In this document: positions 46,380-53,905 of the stretch, piece by piece
Position numbering within the stretch: position 1 is the first letter of the stretch
Layout: each line of letters starts with the position of its first letter
Source of the DNA: Streptomyces griseus
GTDB lineage: Bacteria > Actinomycetota > Actinomycetes > Streptomycetales > Streptomycetaceae
Direction of reading: 5' to 3'
Assembly (NCBI RefSeq): GCF_900460065.1
Contig: NZ_UAVD01000040.1
Span: 1-53,905 of the forward strand
DNA length: 53,905 nucleotides
The notes under the pieces: generated by a model
Seen by the model: only the letters and a program-made list of their open reading frames with translations
Databases searched by the model: none
Told to the model about the DNA's origin: nothing
Program-made: the position numbers and the translations under genes

Positions 46380-47504
46380 TCAGACGTACCGCTCCAGGAT
46401 CGACGACTCCGCCAGCCGCGACAGCCCCTCCCGCACGCTGCGCGCCCGAGCCTCGCCGACGCCGTCCACCGTCTGGAGGTCGTCCACGCTCGCCGCCAGC
46501 AGCTTCTGCAGACCGCCGAAGTGCTCCACCAGCCGCTCGATGATCGCCCCCGGCAGCCGCGGCACCTTCGCCAGCAGGCGGAAGCCCCGCGGGGAGACCG
46601 CCGAGTCCAGCGTCTCGGGCGAGCCGCTGTATCCCAGCGCCCGCGCCACCACCGGCAGCTCCAGCAGCTCCGTGTGGCTCAGCGCGTCCAGCTCGGTCAG
46701 CGCCTCGGCCACCGTGCGCGACCGCTTCGCCGTCGGCTCGGGGACGTAGTCCCGGACGACCAGCTCCCGCTCCGGCTCCACCCCCGCGATCAGCTCGTCC
46801 AGCTGGAGCGAGAGGAGCCGTCCGTCGGTGCCGAGCTCGACCACGTACTCCGCGATCTCGGTGGCGATCCGCCGCACCATCTCCAGCCGCTGCGCCACCG
46901 CCGTTACGTCCCGGACGGTGACCAGGTCCTCGATCTCCAGCGCGGACAGCGTGCCCGCCACCTCGTCGAGGCGCAGTTTGTACCGCTCCAGCGTGGCGAG
47001 TGCCTGATTGGCCCGGGACAGGATCGCGGACGACTCCTCCAGGACCCGCCGTTCCCCGTCCACGTACAGCGCGATCAGACGCATCGACTGGGAGACCGAG
47101 ACGACGGGGAAGCCGCACGCCTTGGAGACCCGGTCCGCCGTGCGGTGCCGGGTGCCCGTCTCCTCCGTGTGGATCGAGGCGTCCGGGACCAGCTGCACGC
47201 CGGCCCTCAGGATCTTGGTCATGTCCTTGTCGAGGATCAGCGCCCCGTCGAGCTTGCACAGCTCGCGCAGGCGCGTCGCCGTGAACTCCACGTCCAGCAC
47301 GAATCCGCCGGTGCACATCGACTCGACGGTCTTGTCCATGCCCAGCACGATCAGGCCACCGGTATTGCCGCGGAGAATCCGCTCCAGGCCGTCCCGCAGG
47401 GCCATTCCGGGCGCGACCGCGCTCAACGAGGCGCGCATCAGCGCCTCGTTACCGGTGCCTTGGCCGGACTTTCCGGGCGTCGTCGCCCGGTCGTTGGCTG
47501 CCAC
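46380..47504 (-). CDS. disA: DNA integrity scanning diadenylate cyclase DisA
   Basis: DisA makes cyclic di-AMP and scans DNA for branched structures, where its activity falls. The 374-residue protein has the DAC catalytic motifs DGA (86-88, in LDGALIL) and RHR (119-121, in GTRHRTAD). A helical linker (about residues 150-290) and a C-terminal helix-hairpin-helix domain (LPGAIIERLVEHFGGLQKLL, TVDGVGEARARSVREGL) follow. The start codon is GTG at 47504 with GGAGGAG just upstream. It lies 79 bases after radA on the same strand; the two are conserved neighbours. Confidence 0.97.
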   Translation of the reverse strand: MAANDRATTPGKSGQGTGNEALMRASLSAVAPGMALRDGLERILRGNTGGLIVLGMDKTVESMCTGGFVLDVEFTATRLRELCKLDGALILDKDMTKILRAGVQLVPDASIHTEETGTRHRTADRVSKACGFPVVSVSQSMRLIALYVDGERRVLEESSAILSRANQALATLERYKLRLDEVAGTLSALEIEDLVTVRDVTAVAQRLEMVRRIATEIAEYVVELGTDGRLLSLQLDELIAGVEPERELVVRDYVPEPTAKRSRTVAEALTELDALSHTELLELPVVARALGYSGSPETLDSAVSPRGFRLLAKVPRLPGAIIERLVEHFGGLQKLLAASVDDLQTVDGVGEARARSVREGLSRLAESSILERYV

Positions 47505-47583
47505 TGCACTCCTCCGGTCACAGGTTGCGGTGCCCTTGCGTCCCCCGTGCCGTGTCCACGGGCGGGCGAGACCAGGGCAAAGT

Positions 47584-49005
47584 CTACCGGCGCGCGTTGT
47601 CTTCCTGACGAGGCTGCGGCGCCTCTTGACGAGACCGGCGCGGGAGGACCCGCAGGGCGTCGCCCATGTCGGCGACTTCCGTGACCTTCATGCCGGCCGG
47701 TACCTTCCCCGGGTCCGTCGGGACGAGCGCGTGGGTGAAGCCCAGCCGGTGGGCCTCGGACAGCCTCCGCTGCACCCCGGTGACCCTCCTGACCTCGCCC
47801 GCGAGCCCCACCTCACCGATCGCGACCAGGTTCTTCGGGAGCGGGGTGTCGCTGGCCGCGCTGGCCAGCGCGAGCGCGATCGCCAGGTCGGCCGCGGGCT
47901 CGGTGAGCTTCACGCCGCCCACCGTGGCGCTGTAGATGTCCCGCTTGCCGAGCGCGCTGATCCGGCCGCGCTGCTCCAGCACGGCGAGCATCATCGAGAC
48001 CCGGGAGGTCTCCAGGCCCGAGGTGGTGCGCCGGGGCGAGGGGATCTGCGAGTCGACGGTGAGCGCCTGCACCTCGGCGACCAGGGGCCGCTTGCCCTCC
48101 AGCGTCACCGTGAGGCAGGTGCCCGGCACCGCCACGTCGCGGCGGGTCAGGAAGAGGCCCGACGGGTCGGCGAGGCCGGTGATGCCCTCGTCGTGCAGTT
48201 CGAAGCAGCCGACCTCGTCGGTCGCCCCGTAGCGGTTCTTGACACCGCGCACCAGCCGCAGCCGGGCGTGCCGGTCGCCCTCGAAGGACAGCACCACGTC
48301 CACCAGGTGCTCCAGCAGCCGGGGCCCGGCGATCGCGCCGTCCTTGGTGACGTGGCCGACCAGCAGCGTGGCCATGCCGCGCTCCTTGGAGGCCCGGATC
48401 AGCGCCCCGGCGACCTCCCTCACCTGGGCCATCCCGCCGGGCGCGCCGTCGATCTCGGGCGAGGCGACCGTCTGCACCGAGTCCAGGATCAGCAGCGACG
48501 GCTTCACCGCGTCCAGATGGCCGAGCACCGCCGACAGGTCCGTCTCCGCGGCGAGGTACAGATGGTCGTTGATCGCCCTGATCCGGTCGGCCCGCAGCCG
48601 GACCTGGCTCGCGGACTCCTCGGCGGTCACATAGAGCGTGCGGTGGTCGTCGCTCGCCGCCTTGGCCGCCACGTCCAGCAGCAGCGTCGACTTGCCGACC
48701 CCCGGCTCGCCCGCCAGCAGGACGACCGCCCCCGGCACGAGCCCGCCGCCGAGCACCCGGTCCAGCTCACCGACGCCGGTCGAACGGGCGGTGGCCGTGC
48801 GGCTGTCGACCTGGCCGATCGGCAGTGCGGCGGTGGAGACCCGGCCGGCCGCGGTGGTGCGCACGGCGGGGGCGCCGCCGAACTCCTCGACCGTCCCCCA
48901 CGCCTGGCACTCGGGGCAACGGCCGAGCCACTTGGCGGTGGTCCAGCCGCATTCGGTACAGCGGTAGGACGGCCGGTCCTTCGTGGATTTCGTACGGGCA
49001 GCCAT
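47584..49005 (-). CDS. radA: DNA repair protein RadA
   Basis: RadA/Sms is a RecA-like helicase that drives branch migration in recombination. The 473-residue protein has a zinc finger (C16, C19, C30, C33), Walker A GEPGVGKST (99-107), the RadA-specific KNRYG motif and a C-terminal Lon-protease-like domain (VAIGEVGLAGEVRRV). ATG 49005 gives the normal MAARTKSTKDRPSYRC start. It is encoded upstream of disA on the same strand, agreeing with the known functional and genetic link between RadA and DisA. Confidence 0.97.
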   Translation of the reverse strand: MAARTKSTKDRPSYRCTECGWTTAKWLGRCPECQAWGTVEEFGGAPAVRTTAAGRVSTAALPIGQVDSRTATARSTGVGELDRVLGGGLVPGAVVLLAGEPGVGKSTLLLDVAAKAASDDHRTLYVTAEESASQVRLRADRIRAINDHLYLAAETDLSAVLGHLDAVKPSLLILDSVQTVASPEIDGAPGGMAQVREVAGALIRASKERGMATLLVGHVTKDGAIAGPRLLEHLVDVVLSFEGDRHARLRLVRGVKNRYGATDEVGCFELHDEGITGLADPSGLFLTRRDVAVPGTCLTVTLEGKRPLVAEVQALTVDSQIPSPRRTTSGLETSRVSMMLAVLEQRGRISALGKRDIYSATVGGVKLTEPAADLAIALALASAASDTPLPKNLVAIGEVGLAGEVRRVTGVQRRLSEAHRLGFTHALVPTDPGKVPAGMKVTEVADMGDALRVLPRRSRQEAPQPRQEDNARR

Positions 49006-49212
49006 GGCGCCACCGTATAGGTGGGGTACGACAACGCCCCGCGGGCGGCGGCGTGCGCGGCCCCTCCGCGCGCAGGGCGCACGGAAGCACATCGGAGCAC
49101 TTCGGGTGGAATCCATGATCTGTGTCCTCTTTCGAGGGATACATTCACCCGTAAGGATTAAATGTGCTCAAGGGGCACATGGGACATACGCTCCTTTGCC
49201 TACGGTCGCCGG

Positions 49213-51168
49213 GTGATGAGCAGCAGGCTGGAGACCCCGACGCACACCACCGGCGCACACCGGGCGCACCGCCGAGCACCCCACGCCCCGGCTCAGCGAC
49301 CGCCCGCACGCTACGAGCCGTATCTCGACGGACTCTTCACCTACTGCCTCTCCGTGCTCTGCGACCACGACGCGGCCGCCGACGCGCTCGGCGCCGCCCT
49401 GTCGGTCGCGGACCGGCAGGACGCCCGGGGTCCCACGGCCGAGGAGGAACGTAAATCCTGGCTGTACGCGCTGGCCCGCTGGACCTGCCTGCGCGCCCTC
49501 GCCGAGCGCAGGCGCGGCCGCCAGGCCCACCGCCGCCCCTCCGGGACGGTCAAACCGCCCCGCACGGCCAAGGCCTCCGCCACCGCCAGGGCCTCCGAGG
49601 CGCGGCAGGGCTCCGAGTCGCGCAGGGGCTCCGATACGCGGACGGGCTCCACGAACTCCGCGCCGCCCTGGCCCCACGGGGCGCACACCGCCCGGCGCAC
49701 GCCGGAGCACACTTCGCCCGCCACCCCCGCGCGGAGCTCGCCCGCCACCCCCGAGGACGCCGCCGCGCCCGCCCCCTCCGAGTCACCGGCCGCCGAGGCC
49801 CGCCGCCGGGAGCTCGCCACGCTCGCCTGGCCCGAGGCCGCGGGCACCACCCCGGAGCAGCGCGAGGCCCTCGAACTGGCCGTACGCCACGGGCTCGCCC
49901 CGCGCGCCGTCGCCGCCGTCCTCGGTCTGGAGCCGTCCACCGCCCGGGAGCTGCTGGCCGGCGCGGCCTGCGAGGTGGAGCGCACCCGCGCCGCCCTCGC
50001 CGTCGTCGAGGGCGGCGGCTGCCCCACCGTCGCCCGGATCACCGGCGACCACCGGGTGCTGCTCTCCGCGGCCCTGCGCCGCGAGCTCGTCCGGCACGTC
50101 GACGACTGCCCCCGCTGCCGCCGTGCCGCCGAGCGGGCCGACGCCGCGGGGCCCTGGCCCGGGGCGGCCCCGGCCCCGGCCGGCGCCCTGCCCGTCGTCG
50201 AGGCCCCCCGCCCCTCCGTGTACGTCGCGATGGCCCAGGCCCAGCGCTCCCGTGCCGCGAGCCCGCGCTTCGACCGGGCCGGGTATCCGCTCGACCCCAA
50301 GGACCAGGCCGCCCGCCGGGACCGGCTGCGCGCCCGGGTCGTGACGACCACGGTCGTCGCGACGGTGGTCGCCGCCCCCGTCATCGCCCTGTGGGCCGCC
50401 TACCGGGGAGCGCCCCAGACCGGCGAGGGCCACGACGGGACCTCGGTCACCGCCACGGAGGTCGACGGCGCCGGGGGTATGAGCGGCGCTCCCTCCGACG
50501 ACACCGGCGACGGGAGCCCGGGCAACCGCTTCGGCGCCCGCGTCCCGGACATCACCGCCGAGGTGGTCAGCACCGGCGGCGTGCCGAGCGGCGACGCCCG
50601 GCTCACGGTGACGGCCCGGAGCTCCGGTGCCGTCACGACGCTCACCCTGACCGCCTCCGGCCGGGGTCCGGTCAGCTGGTCGGCGGCGACGGACGCCCCG
50701 TGGCTGCGTTTCAGCCGCACGTCCGGCACGCTCGCGGCCGGGGGGAGCACCACGATCGCGGTCACGGTGATCAGGGACGCGCAGCCGGGCGGGCCGTGGC
50801 GGGCCCGGATCTCGCTGACGCCCTCGGGCTCCGCCGTGCTCGTCGACGGCCGCGGGGGCACGCCCCCGACGACGGGCGGCCCGCGCCCCACCCGGCCGGG
50901 CTCTCCCCGGCCCACGGACCCGGACCCCACGGGCCCCGGCCCGACCCGTCCCGCCCCGACCGACCCGGGCCCGACCGATCCGGGTCCCACGGACCCCGGC
51001 CCCACCGATCCCGGACCGGGCCCGACCGATCCCACCGGTCCGCCGGATCCCACGGACCCGCCGGACCCGACCGGCCCACCCGAACCGACACCGGACCCGA
51101 CCGACCCGGGCCCCACGGACCCGCCCCCGACCGACCCCGGCCCCTCCGCACCCGACCCGACGGGCTGA
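49213..51168 (+). CDS. Membrane protein with sigma-like, anti-sigma zinc-finger and BACON-like parts
   Basis: Numbering from M1 at 49216, an unusual 650-residue protein. Residues ~33-107 resemble sigma-70 region 2 (YEPYLDGLFTYCLSVLCDHD...). After a disordered linker, ~211-262 resemble sigma region 4 (GLAPRAVAAVLGLEPSTARELL). ELVRHVDDCPRC (H294, C298, C301) fits an anti-sigma HxxxCxxC zinc finger. One helix spans the membrane (~375-396). Outside lie a beta domain with BACON-like features (residues ~430-560, TDAPWLRFSRTSGTLAAGGSTTI) and a Pro-Thr-Asp tail of repeated PTDPGP. TACGGT (49201-49206) lies six bases before GTG 49213, suggesting leaderless transcription. The stop lies in an octamer repeat. 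Confidence 0.82.
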   Translation: MMSSRLETPTHTTGAHRAHRRAPHAPAQRPPARYEPYLDGLFTYCLSVLCDHDAAADALGAALSVADRQDARGPTAEEERKSWLYALARWTCLRALAERRRGRQAHRRPSGTVKPPRTAKASATARASEARQGSESRRGSDTRTGSTNSAPPWPHGAHTARRTPEHTSPATPARSSPATPEDAAAPAPSESPAAEARRRELATLAWPEAAGTTPEQREALELAVRHGLAPRAVAAVLGLEPSTARELLAGAACEVERTRAALAVVEGGGCPTVARITGDHRVLLSAALRRELVRHVDDCPRCRRAAERADAAGPWPGAAPAPAGALPVVEAPRPSVYVAMAQAQRSRAASPRFDRAGYPLDPKDQAARRDRLRARVVTTTVVATVVAAPVIALWAAYRGAPQTGEGHDGTSVTATEVDGAGGMSGAPSDDTGDGSPGNRFGARVPDITAEVVSTGGVPSGDARLTVTARSSGAVTTLTLTASGRGPVSWSAATDAPWLRFSRTSGTLAAGGSTTIAVTVIRDAQPGGPWRARISLTPSGSAVLVDGRGGTPPTTGGPRPTRPGSPRPTDPDPTGPGPTRPAPTDPGPTDPGPTDPGPTDPGPGPTDPTGPPDPTDPPDPTGPPEPTPDPTDPGPTDPPPTDPGPSAPDPTG

Positions 51169-51330
51169 CGGGCCGACGGACTGAGGGGCCCATGCCGGGC
51201 TCACGGGCTCACGGGCTCACGGGCTCACAGGCTCACAGGCTCACAGGCTGACGGGCTCACGGGCCGACGGACTGAGGGGCTCACCGTCCGGTGCCCGACG
51301 GGCTGGAGGCTGACGGGCTGACGGCCCAAG
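51162..51330. repeat. Octamer minisatellite at the 3' end of the BACON-like gene
   Basis: The 8-base unit GGGCTCAC and variants (AGGCTCAC, GGGCTGAC, GGGCCGAC) repeat about eleven times at 51197-51284. Related units extend back over the stop codon (51162-51188) and forward to about 51330. The block GGGCCGACGGACTGAGGGG occurs twice (51170-51188, 51261-51279). As 8 is not a multiple of 3, copy changes could shift the frame of the protein end. Confidence 0.8.
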
Positions 51331-51336
51331 AGGCTG

Positions 51337-51371
51337 GGGAGGCCAGGCCCCCGGCCCAGCCCCGGCCTCCC
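51337..51371. terminator. Hairpin between convergent genes
   Basis: GGGAGGCC (51337-51344) and GGCCTCCC (51364-51371) pair perfectly, directly before the stop of the minus-strand gene at 51377. It probably terminates both converging transcripts. Confidence 0.5.
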
Positions 51372-51376
51372 GAGCC

Positions 51377-52240
51377 TCAGCCCTTCTTCGAAGGCGCCGG
51401 CAGCGGCGGGTCCGCCGGATGCGGGGCCATGGGCAGCAGCGACGACAGCCGCTCCTCGCAGAGCTCGACGAGCCGGTCGTACCCCTCCTTGCCCATCAGC
51501 TCGATCAGCTCCGGGCGGTAGGAGACGTACACCGGGTCACCCGCCCCGTGCGCCGAGGTCGCCGACGTGCACCACCAGTGCAGATCGTGCCCGCCCGGGC
51601 CCCAGCCCCGGCGGTCGTACTCCCCGATCGTCACCTGGAGCACGCGGGTGTCGTCGGGCCGGTCGATCCAGTCGTACGTCCGCCGCACCGGCAGCTGCCA
51701 GCAGACGTCCGGCTTGGTCTCCAGCGGCTCCTTGCCCTCCCGCAGCGCCAGGATGTGCAGGGAGCAGCCCGCCCCGGCGGGGAAGCCGGGCCGGTTCTGG
51801 AAGATGCAGGAGCCCTCCCAGCGGCGCGTCTGGCGTTCGCCGTCCTCGTCGACGCCGACCCACCCCGTCTCCGTACCGACGTCGTGGAACTGCCACAGCT
51901 CGGGAGTGAGCCGTGCCACGTGCCCCGCGACCCGCTTCTCGTCGTCCTCGTCGGAGAAGTGCGCCCCCAGGGTGCAGCAGCCGTCGTCCGCGCGGCCCGC
52001 CTGGATGCCCTGGCAGCCGCTGCCGAAGATGCAGGTCCACCGGGAGGTCAGCCAGGTCAGATCGCAGCGGAAGACCTGCTCGTCGTCGGCGGGGTCGGGG
52101 AACTCCACCCAGGCCCGCGCGAAGTCGACGCCCTTCTCGTCGGACGGGTCCGGTCCGCTCGCCTCCGGCTGTGCTGCCTGCTTGTTCGACTTCTGCTTCT
52201 TCGTGGCTTTGTCCTGCTTAGCCTTTTTCGTCTTTGGCAC
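51377..52240 (-). CDS. Cys-rich cytoplasmic protein, function unknown
   Basis: A 287-residue protein with a Lys-rich N-terminal tail (VPKTKKAKQDKATKKQ) and a domain with about ten cysteines. Visible pieces are FRCDLTW, TCIFGSGCQG, DGCCTLGAHF, GSCIFQNRPGF, AGCSLHILAL and DVCWQLPV. The CC-x-L-G, C-x-F and C-x-L-H ... C-x-x-x-P pattern recalls DUF3109/YkgJ-type metal-chelating domains, but I cannot confirm this. No signal peptide is seen. TACGCT on the minus strand (52247-52252) lies six bases before GTG 52240, so it is probably leaderless. It is divergent from the ppx/gppA-like gene across 39 bases. Confidence 0.78.
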   Translation of the reverse strand: MPKTKKAKQDKATKKQKSNKQAAQPEASGPDPSDEKGVDFARAWVEFPDPADDEQVFRCDLTWLTSRWTCIFGSGCQGIQAGRADDGCCTLGAHFSDEDDEKRVAGHVARLTPELWQFHDVGTETGWVGVDEDGERQTRRWEGSCIFQNRPGFPAGAGCSLHILALREGKEPLETKPDVCWQLPVRRTYDWIDRPDDTRVLQVTIGEYDRRGWGPGGHDLHWWCTSATSAHGAGDPVYVSYRPELIELMGKEGYDRLVELCEERLSSLLPMAPHPADPPLPAPSKKG

Positions 52241-52279
52241 GCGGACAGCGTAAGTCCCGTGGCGCAGTAGCGTTCCCCC
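52241..52279. promoter_or_regulatory. 39-base divergent leaderless promoter
   Basis: Two -10 boxes face away from each other: TACGCT on the minus strand (52247-52252) for the Cys-rich protein, and TAGCGT on the plus strand (52268-52273) for the Ppx/GppA gene. Each is six bases before its start codon. RNA polymerase could not occupy both at once. Confidence 0.6.
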
Positions 52280-53230
52280 ATGAGACTCGGAGTCCTCGAC
52301 GTGGGATCGAACACGGTTCATCTGCTGGTGGTCGACGCCCACCCCGGCGCCCGCCCGCTGCCCGCGCACTCGCACAAGGCCGAGCTCCGGCTCGCCGAAC
52401 TCCTCGACGAGGACGGCGCGATCGGCCCCCTCGGCGTGGACCGGCTCGTGGCGACGATCGCCGGGGCGGTCCAGGCCGCCGAGGACAAGGGGTGCGAGGA
52501 CGTGCTCGCCTTCGCCACCTCCGCCGTCCGCGAGGCGACCAACGCCGACCTGGTCCTGGAGCGCGTACGGGTCGAGACCGGCGTCGACCTCGCGGTCCTC
52601 AGCGGTGAGGAGGAGGCCCGGCTGACCTTCCTCGCCGCCCGCCGCTGGTTCGGCTGGTCGGCGGGGAAGCTGCTCGTCCTCGACATCGGCGGCGGCTCCC
52701 TGGAGATCGCCTTCGGCATCGACGAGGAGCCGGACACCGCCGTCTCCCTGCCGCTCGGAGCGGGCCGCCTCACCGCCGCCTGGCTGCCGGACGACCCGGC
52801 CGACCCCGAGCAGGTCAGGGCGTTGCGCCGGCACGTGAGAACCAGCATCGCGCGGACGGTCGGCGAGTTCAGCCGGGCCGGCCGCCCCGACCACGTCGTC
52901 GCCACCTCCAAGACCTTCAAGCAGCTCGCCCGGATCGCCGGCGCCGCCCGTTCCACCGAGGGCCTGTACGTCCAGCGCTCCCTGAGCCGCAAGGCGCTGG
53001 AGGACTGGGTGCCCAGGCTGGCGGCCATGACGGTCGAGGAGCGCGGCCGGCTCCCCGGGGTCTCCGAGGGCCGGTCCGCCCAACTGCTCGCCGGGGCCCT
53101 GGTCGCCGAGGGCGCGATGGACCTGTTCGGCGTCGAGGAGCTGGAGATCTGCCCCTGGGCCCTGCGCGAGGGCGTCATCCTGCGCCGCCTGGACCACCTC
53201 CCCGCGGAACGCGCCGCACTGCTGGGGTGA
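52280..53230 (+). CDS. Ppx/GppA-family phosphatase
   Basis: A 316-residue ASKHA-fold phosphatase. Phosphate-1 VLDVGSNTVHLLV is at the N-terminus, then FATSAVREATN, the acidic SGEEEARLTF, and phosphate-2 LVLDIGGGSLEIAFG. It lacks the C-terminal domains of long E. coli-type exopolyphosphatases, matching the short actinobacterial form that degrades polyphosphate and/or pppGpp. Which substrate dominates cannot be told from sequence. ATG 52280 with TAGCGT six bases upstream implies leaderless transcription. Confidence 0.92.
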   Translation: MRLGVLDVGSNTVHLLVVDAHPGARPLPAHSHKAELRLAELLDEDGAIGPLGVDRLVATIAGAVQAAEDKGCEDVLAFATSAVREATNADLVLERVRVETGVDLAVLSGEEEARLTFLAARRWFGWSAGKLLVLDIGGGSLEIAFGIDEEPDTAVSLPLGAGRLTAAWLPDDPADPEQVRALRRHVRTSIARTVGEFSRAGRPDHVVATSKTFKQLARIAGAARSTEGLYVQRSLSRKALEDWVPRLAAMTVEERGRLPGVSEGRSAQLLAGALVAEGAMDLFGVEELEICPWALREGVILRRLDHLPAERAALLG

Positions 53231-53373
53231 CGGCGTACGCCGGCGGGCCCCGGACCGTACCGCCGGGAGGACGTACGACGGAACGAACCGCACCGCTCGG
53301 TGACGTACGGTGACGACCCCATGGCCCTGGTCACTTTCCGCCAGGAGCCCTCGGCGCGGCGCACCCGTGCCCG

Positions 53374-53379
53374 TACGCT
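53374..53379 (+). promoter_or_regulatory. -10 box TACGCT for leaderless isomerase gene
   Basis: TACGCT ends six bases before GTG 53386, with no Shine-Dalgarno between. This is the same arrangement as at 52247-52252 and 52268-52273. Confidence 0.55.
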
Positions 53380-53385
53380 GTCCAG

Positions 53386-53905
53386 GTGGCAGAACCAGTG
53401 GTGCGCATCCCCGATGCGAAGGTCGCCCTGTCAACGGCCTCGGTCTACCCCGAGTCCACCGCGACGGCCTTCGAGATCGCCGCGCGCCTGGGGTACGACG
53501 GCGTCGAGGTCATGGTCTGGACCGACCCCGTCAGCCAGGACATCGAGGCCCTGCGCCGGCTCTCCGACTACCACCGGGTCCCGATCCTCGCGGTGCACGC
53601 CCCCTGCCTCCTGATCACCCAGCGCGTCTGGTCCACCGACCCGTGGGTCAAGCTCCAGCGGGCCAGGGCCGCCGCCGAGAAGCTCGGGGCCTCCACCGTC
53701 GTGGTGCACCCGCCGTTCCGGTGGCAGCGCAACTACGCCAAGGACTTCGTGACCGGGATCTGGCGGATGGCGGAGGAGACCGACGTCCGGTTCGCCGTCG
53801 AGAACATGTACCCCTGGCGCTACCGGGACCGCGAGATGCTCGCGTACGCCCCCGACTGGGACGTCACCAACGACGACTACCGGCACTTCACGGTCGACCT
53901 CTCGC
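53386..53905 (+). CDS. Sugar phosphate isomerase/epimerase (TIM barrel), N-terminal part
   Basis: The gene runs off the window, leaving about 173 residues. VALSTASVYPESTATAFEIAARLGYDGVEVMVW is the first strand-helix of the xylose-isomerase-like/AP endonuclease 2 TIM barrel. AVHAPCLLITQ, STVVVHPPFRWQRNY and FAVENMYPW give metal-ligand His and Glu candidates at the barrel mouth. The substrate is unknown. The usual neighbour in Streptomyces is the Ppx/GppA gene just upstream. GTG 53386 is preceded by TACGCT, suggesting leaderless expression. Confidence 0.88.
   Translation, partial: MAEPVVRIPDAKVALSTASVYPESTATAFEIAARLGYDGVEVMVWTDPVSQDIEALRRLSDYHRVPILAVHAPCLLITQRVWSTDPWVKLQRARAAAEKLGASTVVVHPPFRWQRNYAKDFVTGIWRMAEETDVRFAVENMYPWRYRDREMLAYAPDWDVTNDDYRHFTVDLS

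Noticed and set aside
51197..51284. CRISPR-like array
   Set aside because: The 8-base units are contiguous without spacers, so it is a minisatellite.

Overview
The window is GC-rich actinobacterial chromosome, almost certainly from a Streptomyces. The evidence is near-uniform G/C third codon positions, many GTG starts, and a gene order matching the conserved Streptomyces core: tilS-hpt-ftsH-folE, the folP/folB/folK block, panC-nadB-nadC-coaX, lsr2-clpC, sigE-cseA-cseB-cseC, mutY, disA, radA. No rRNA, tRNA, insertion sequence, prophage or CRISPR array was found.

Layout. Bases 1-6,000: end of a DUF2342 metallopeptidase-like gene, tRNA-Ile lysidine synthetase, hypoxanthine phosphoribosyltransferase, FtsH and GTP cyclohydrolase I. 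Bases 5,560-10,500 (minus strand): a membrane-bound lysyltransferase-like protein, then a tightly overlapping folate set (folP, NTF2-like, folB, folK, DUF3180). Bases 10,660-16,860: an esterase-fold membrane protein, an osmoprotectant (glycine betaine/choline type) ABC transporter split across a divergent promoter region, and a coiled-coil membrane protein. Bases 16,866-19,060: a stand-alone NuoD paralogue co-transcribed with a MidA/NDUFAF7-like methyltransferase. Bases 19,157-22,640: a two-component system and an ArsR-type regulator. Bases 22,900-28,580: a cofactor operon (DUF2520 Rossmann protein, panC, nadB, nadC, coaX) with 1-4 base overlaps between most neighbours. Bases 28,700-34,800: small and regulatory genes, ArgA-type acetyltransferase, Lsr2, an SCO3374-family protein antisense to the lsr2 end, and ClpC with a candidate ClgR operator.

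The most accessory-looking locus is 34,914-38,530. A 118-residue Trypco2-type protein is translationally coupled to a 1087-residue protein with an intact trypsin-like triad, a NACHT/STAND NTPase and a leucine-rich C-terminus. That is the architecture expected of a conflict or anti-phage sensor-effector. It is followed by a secreted M23 peptidase with a strikingly structured 5' leader, the cell-envelope stress system sigE-cseABC (with two tandem-repeat tracts), mutY, a secreted or anchored low-complexity protein, a 78-base tandem repeat block, disA, radA, a membrane protein combining sigma-like, anti-sigma zinc-finger and BACON-like parts, a Cys-rich protein, a Ppx/GppA phosphatase, and the start of a sugar-phosphate isomerase.

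Many genes here have a TANNNT box 6-7 bases before the start codon and no Shine-Dalgarno sequence, so leaderless transcription appears common. All functional calls rest on reading motifs and family resemblance by eye; no searches were run.
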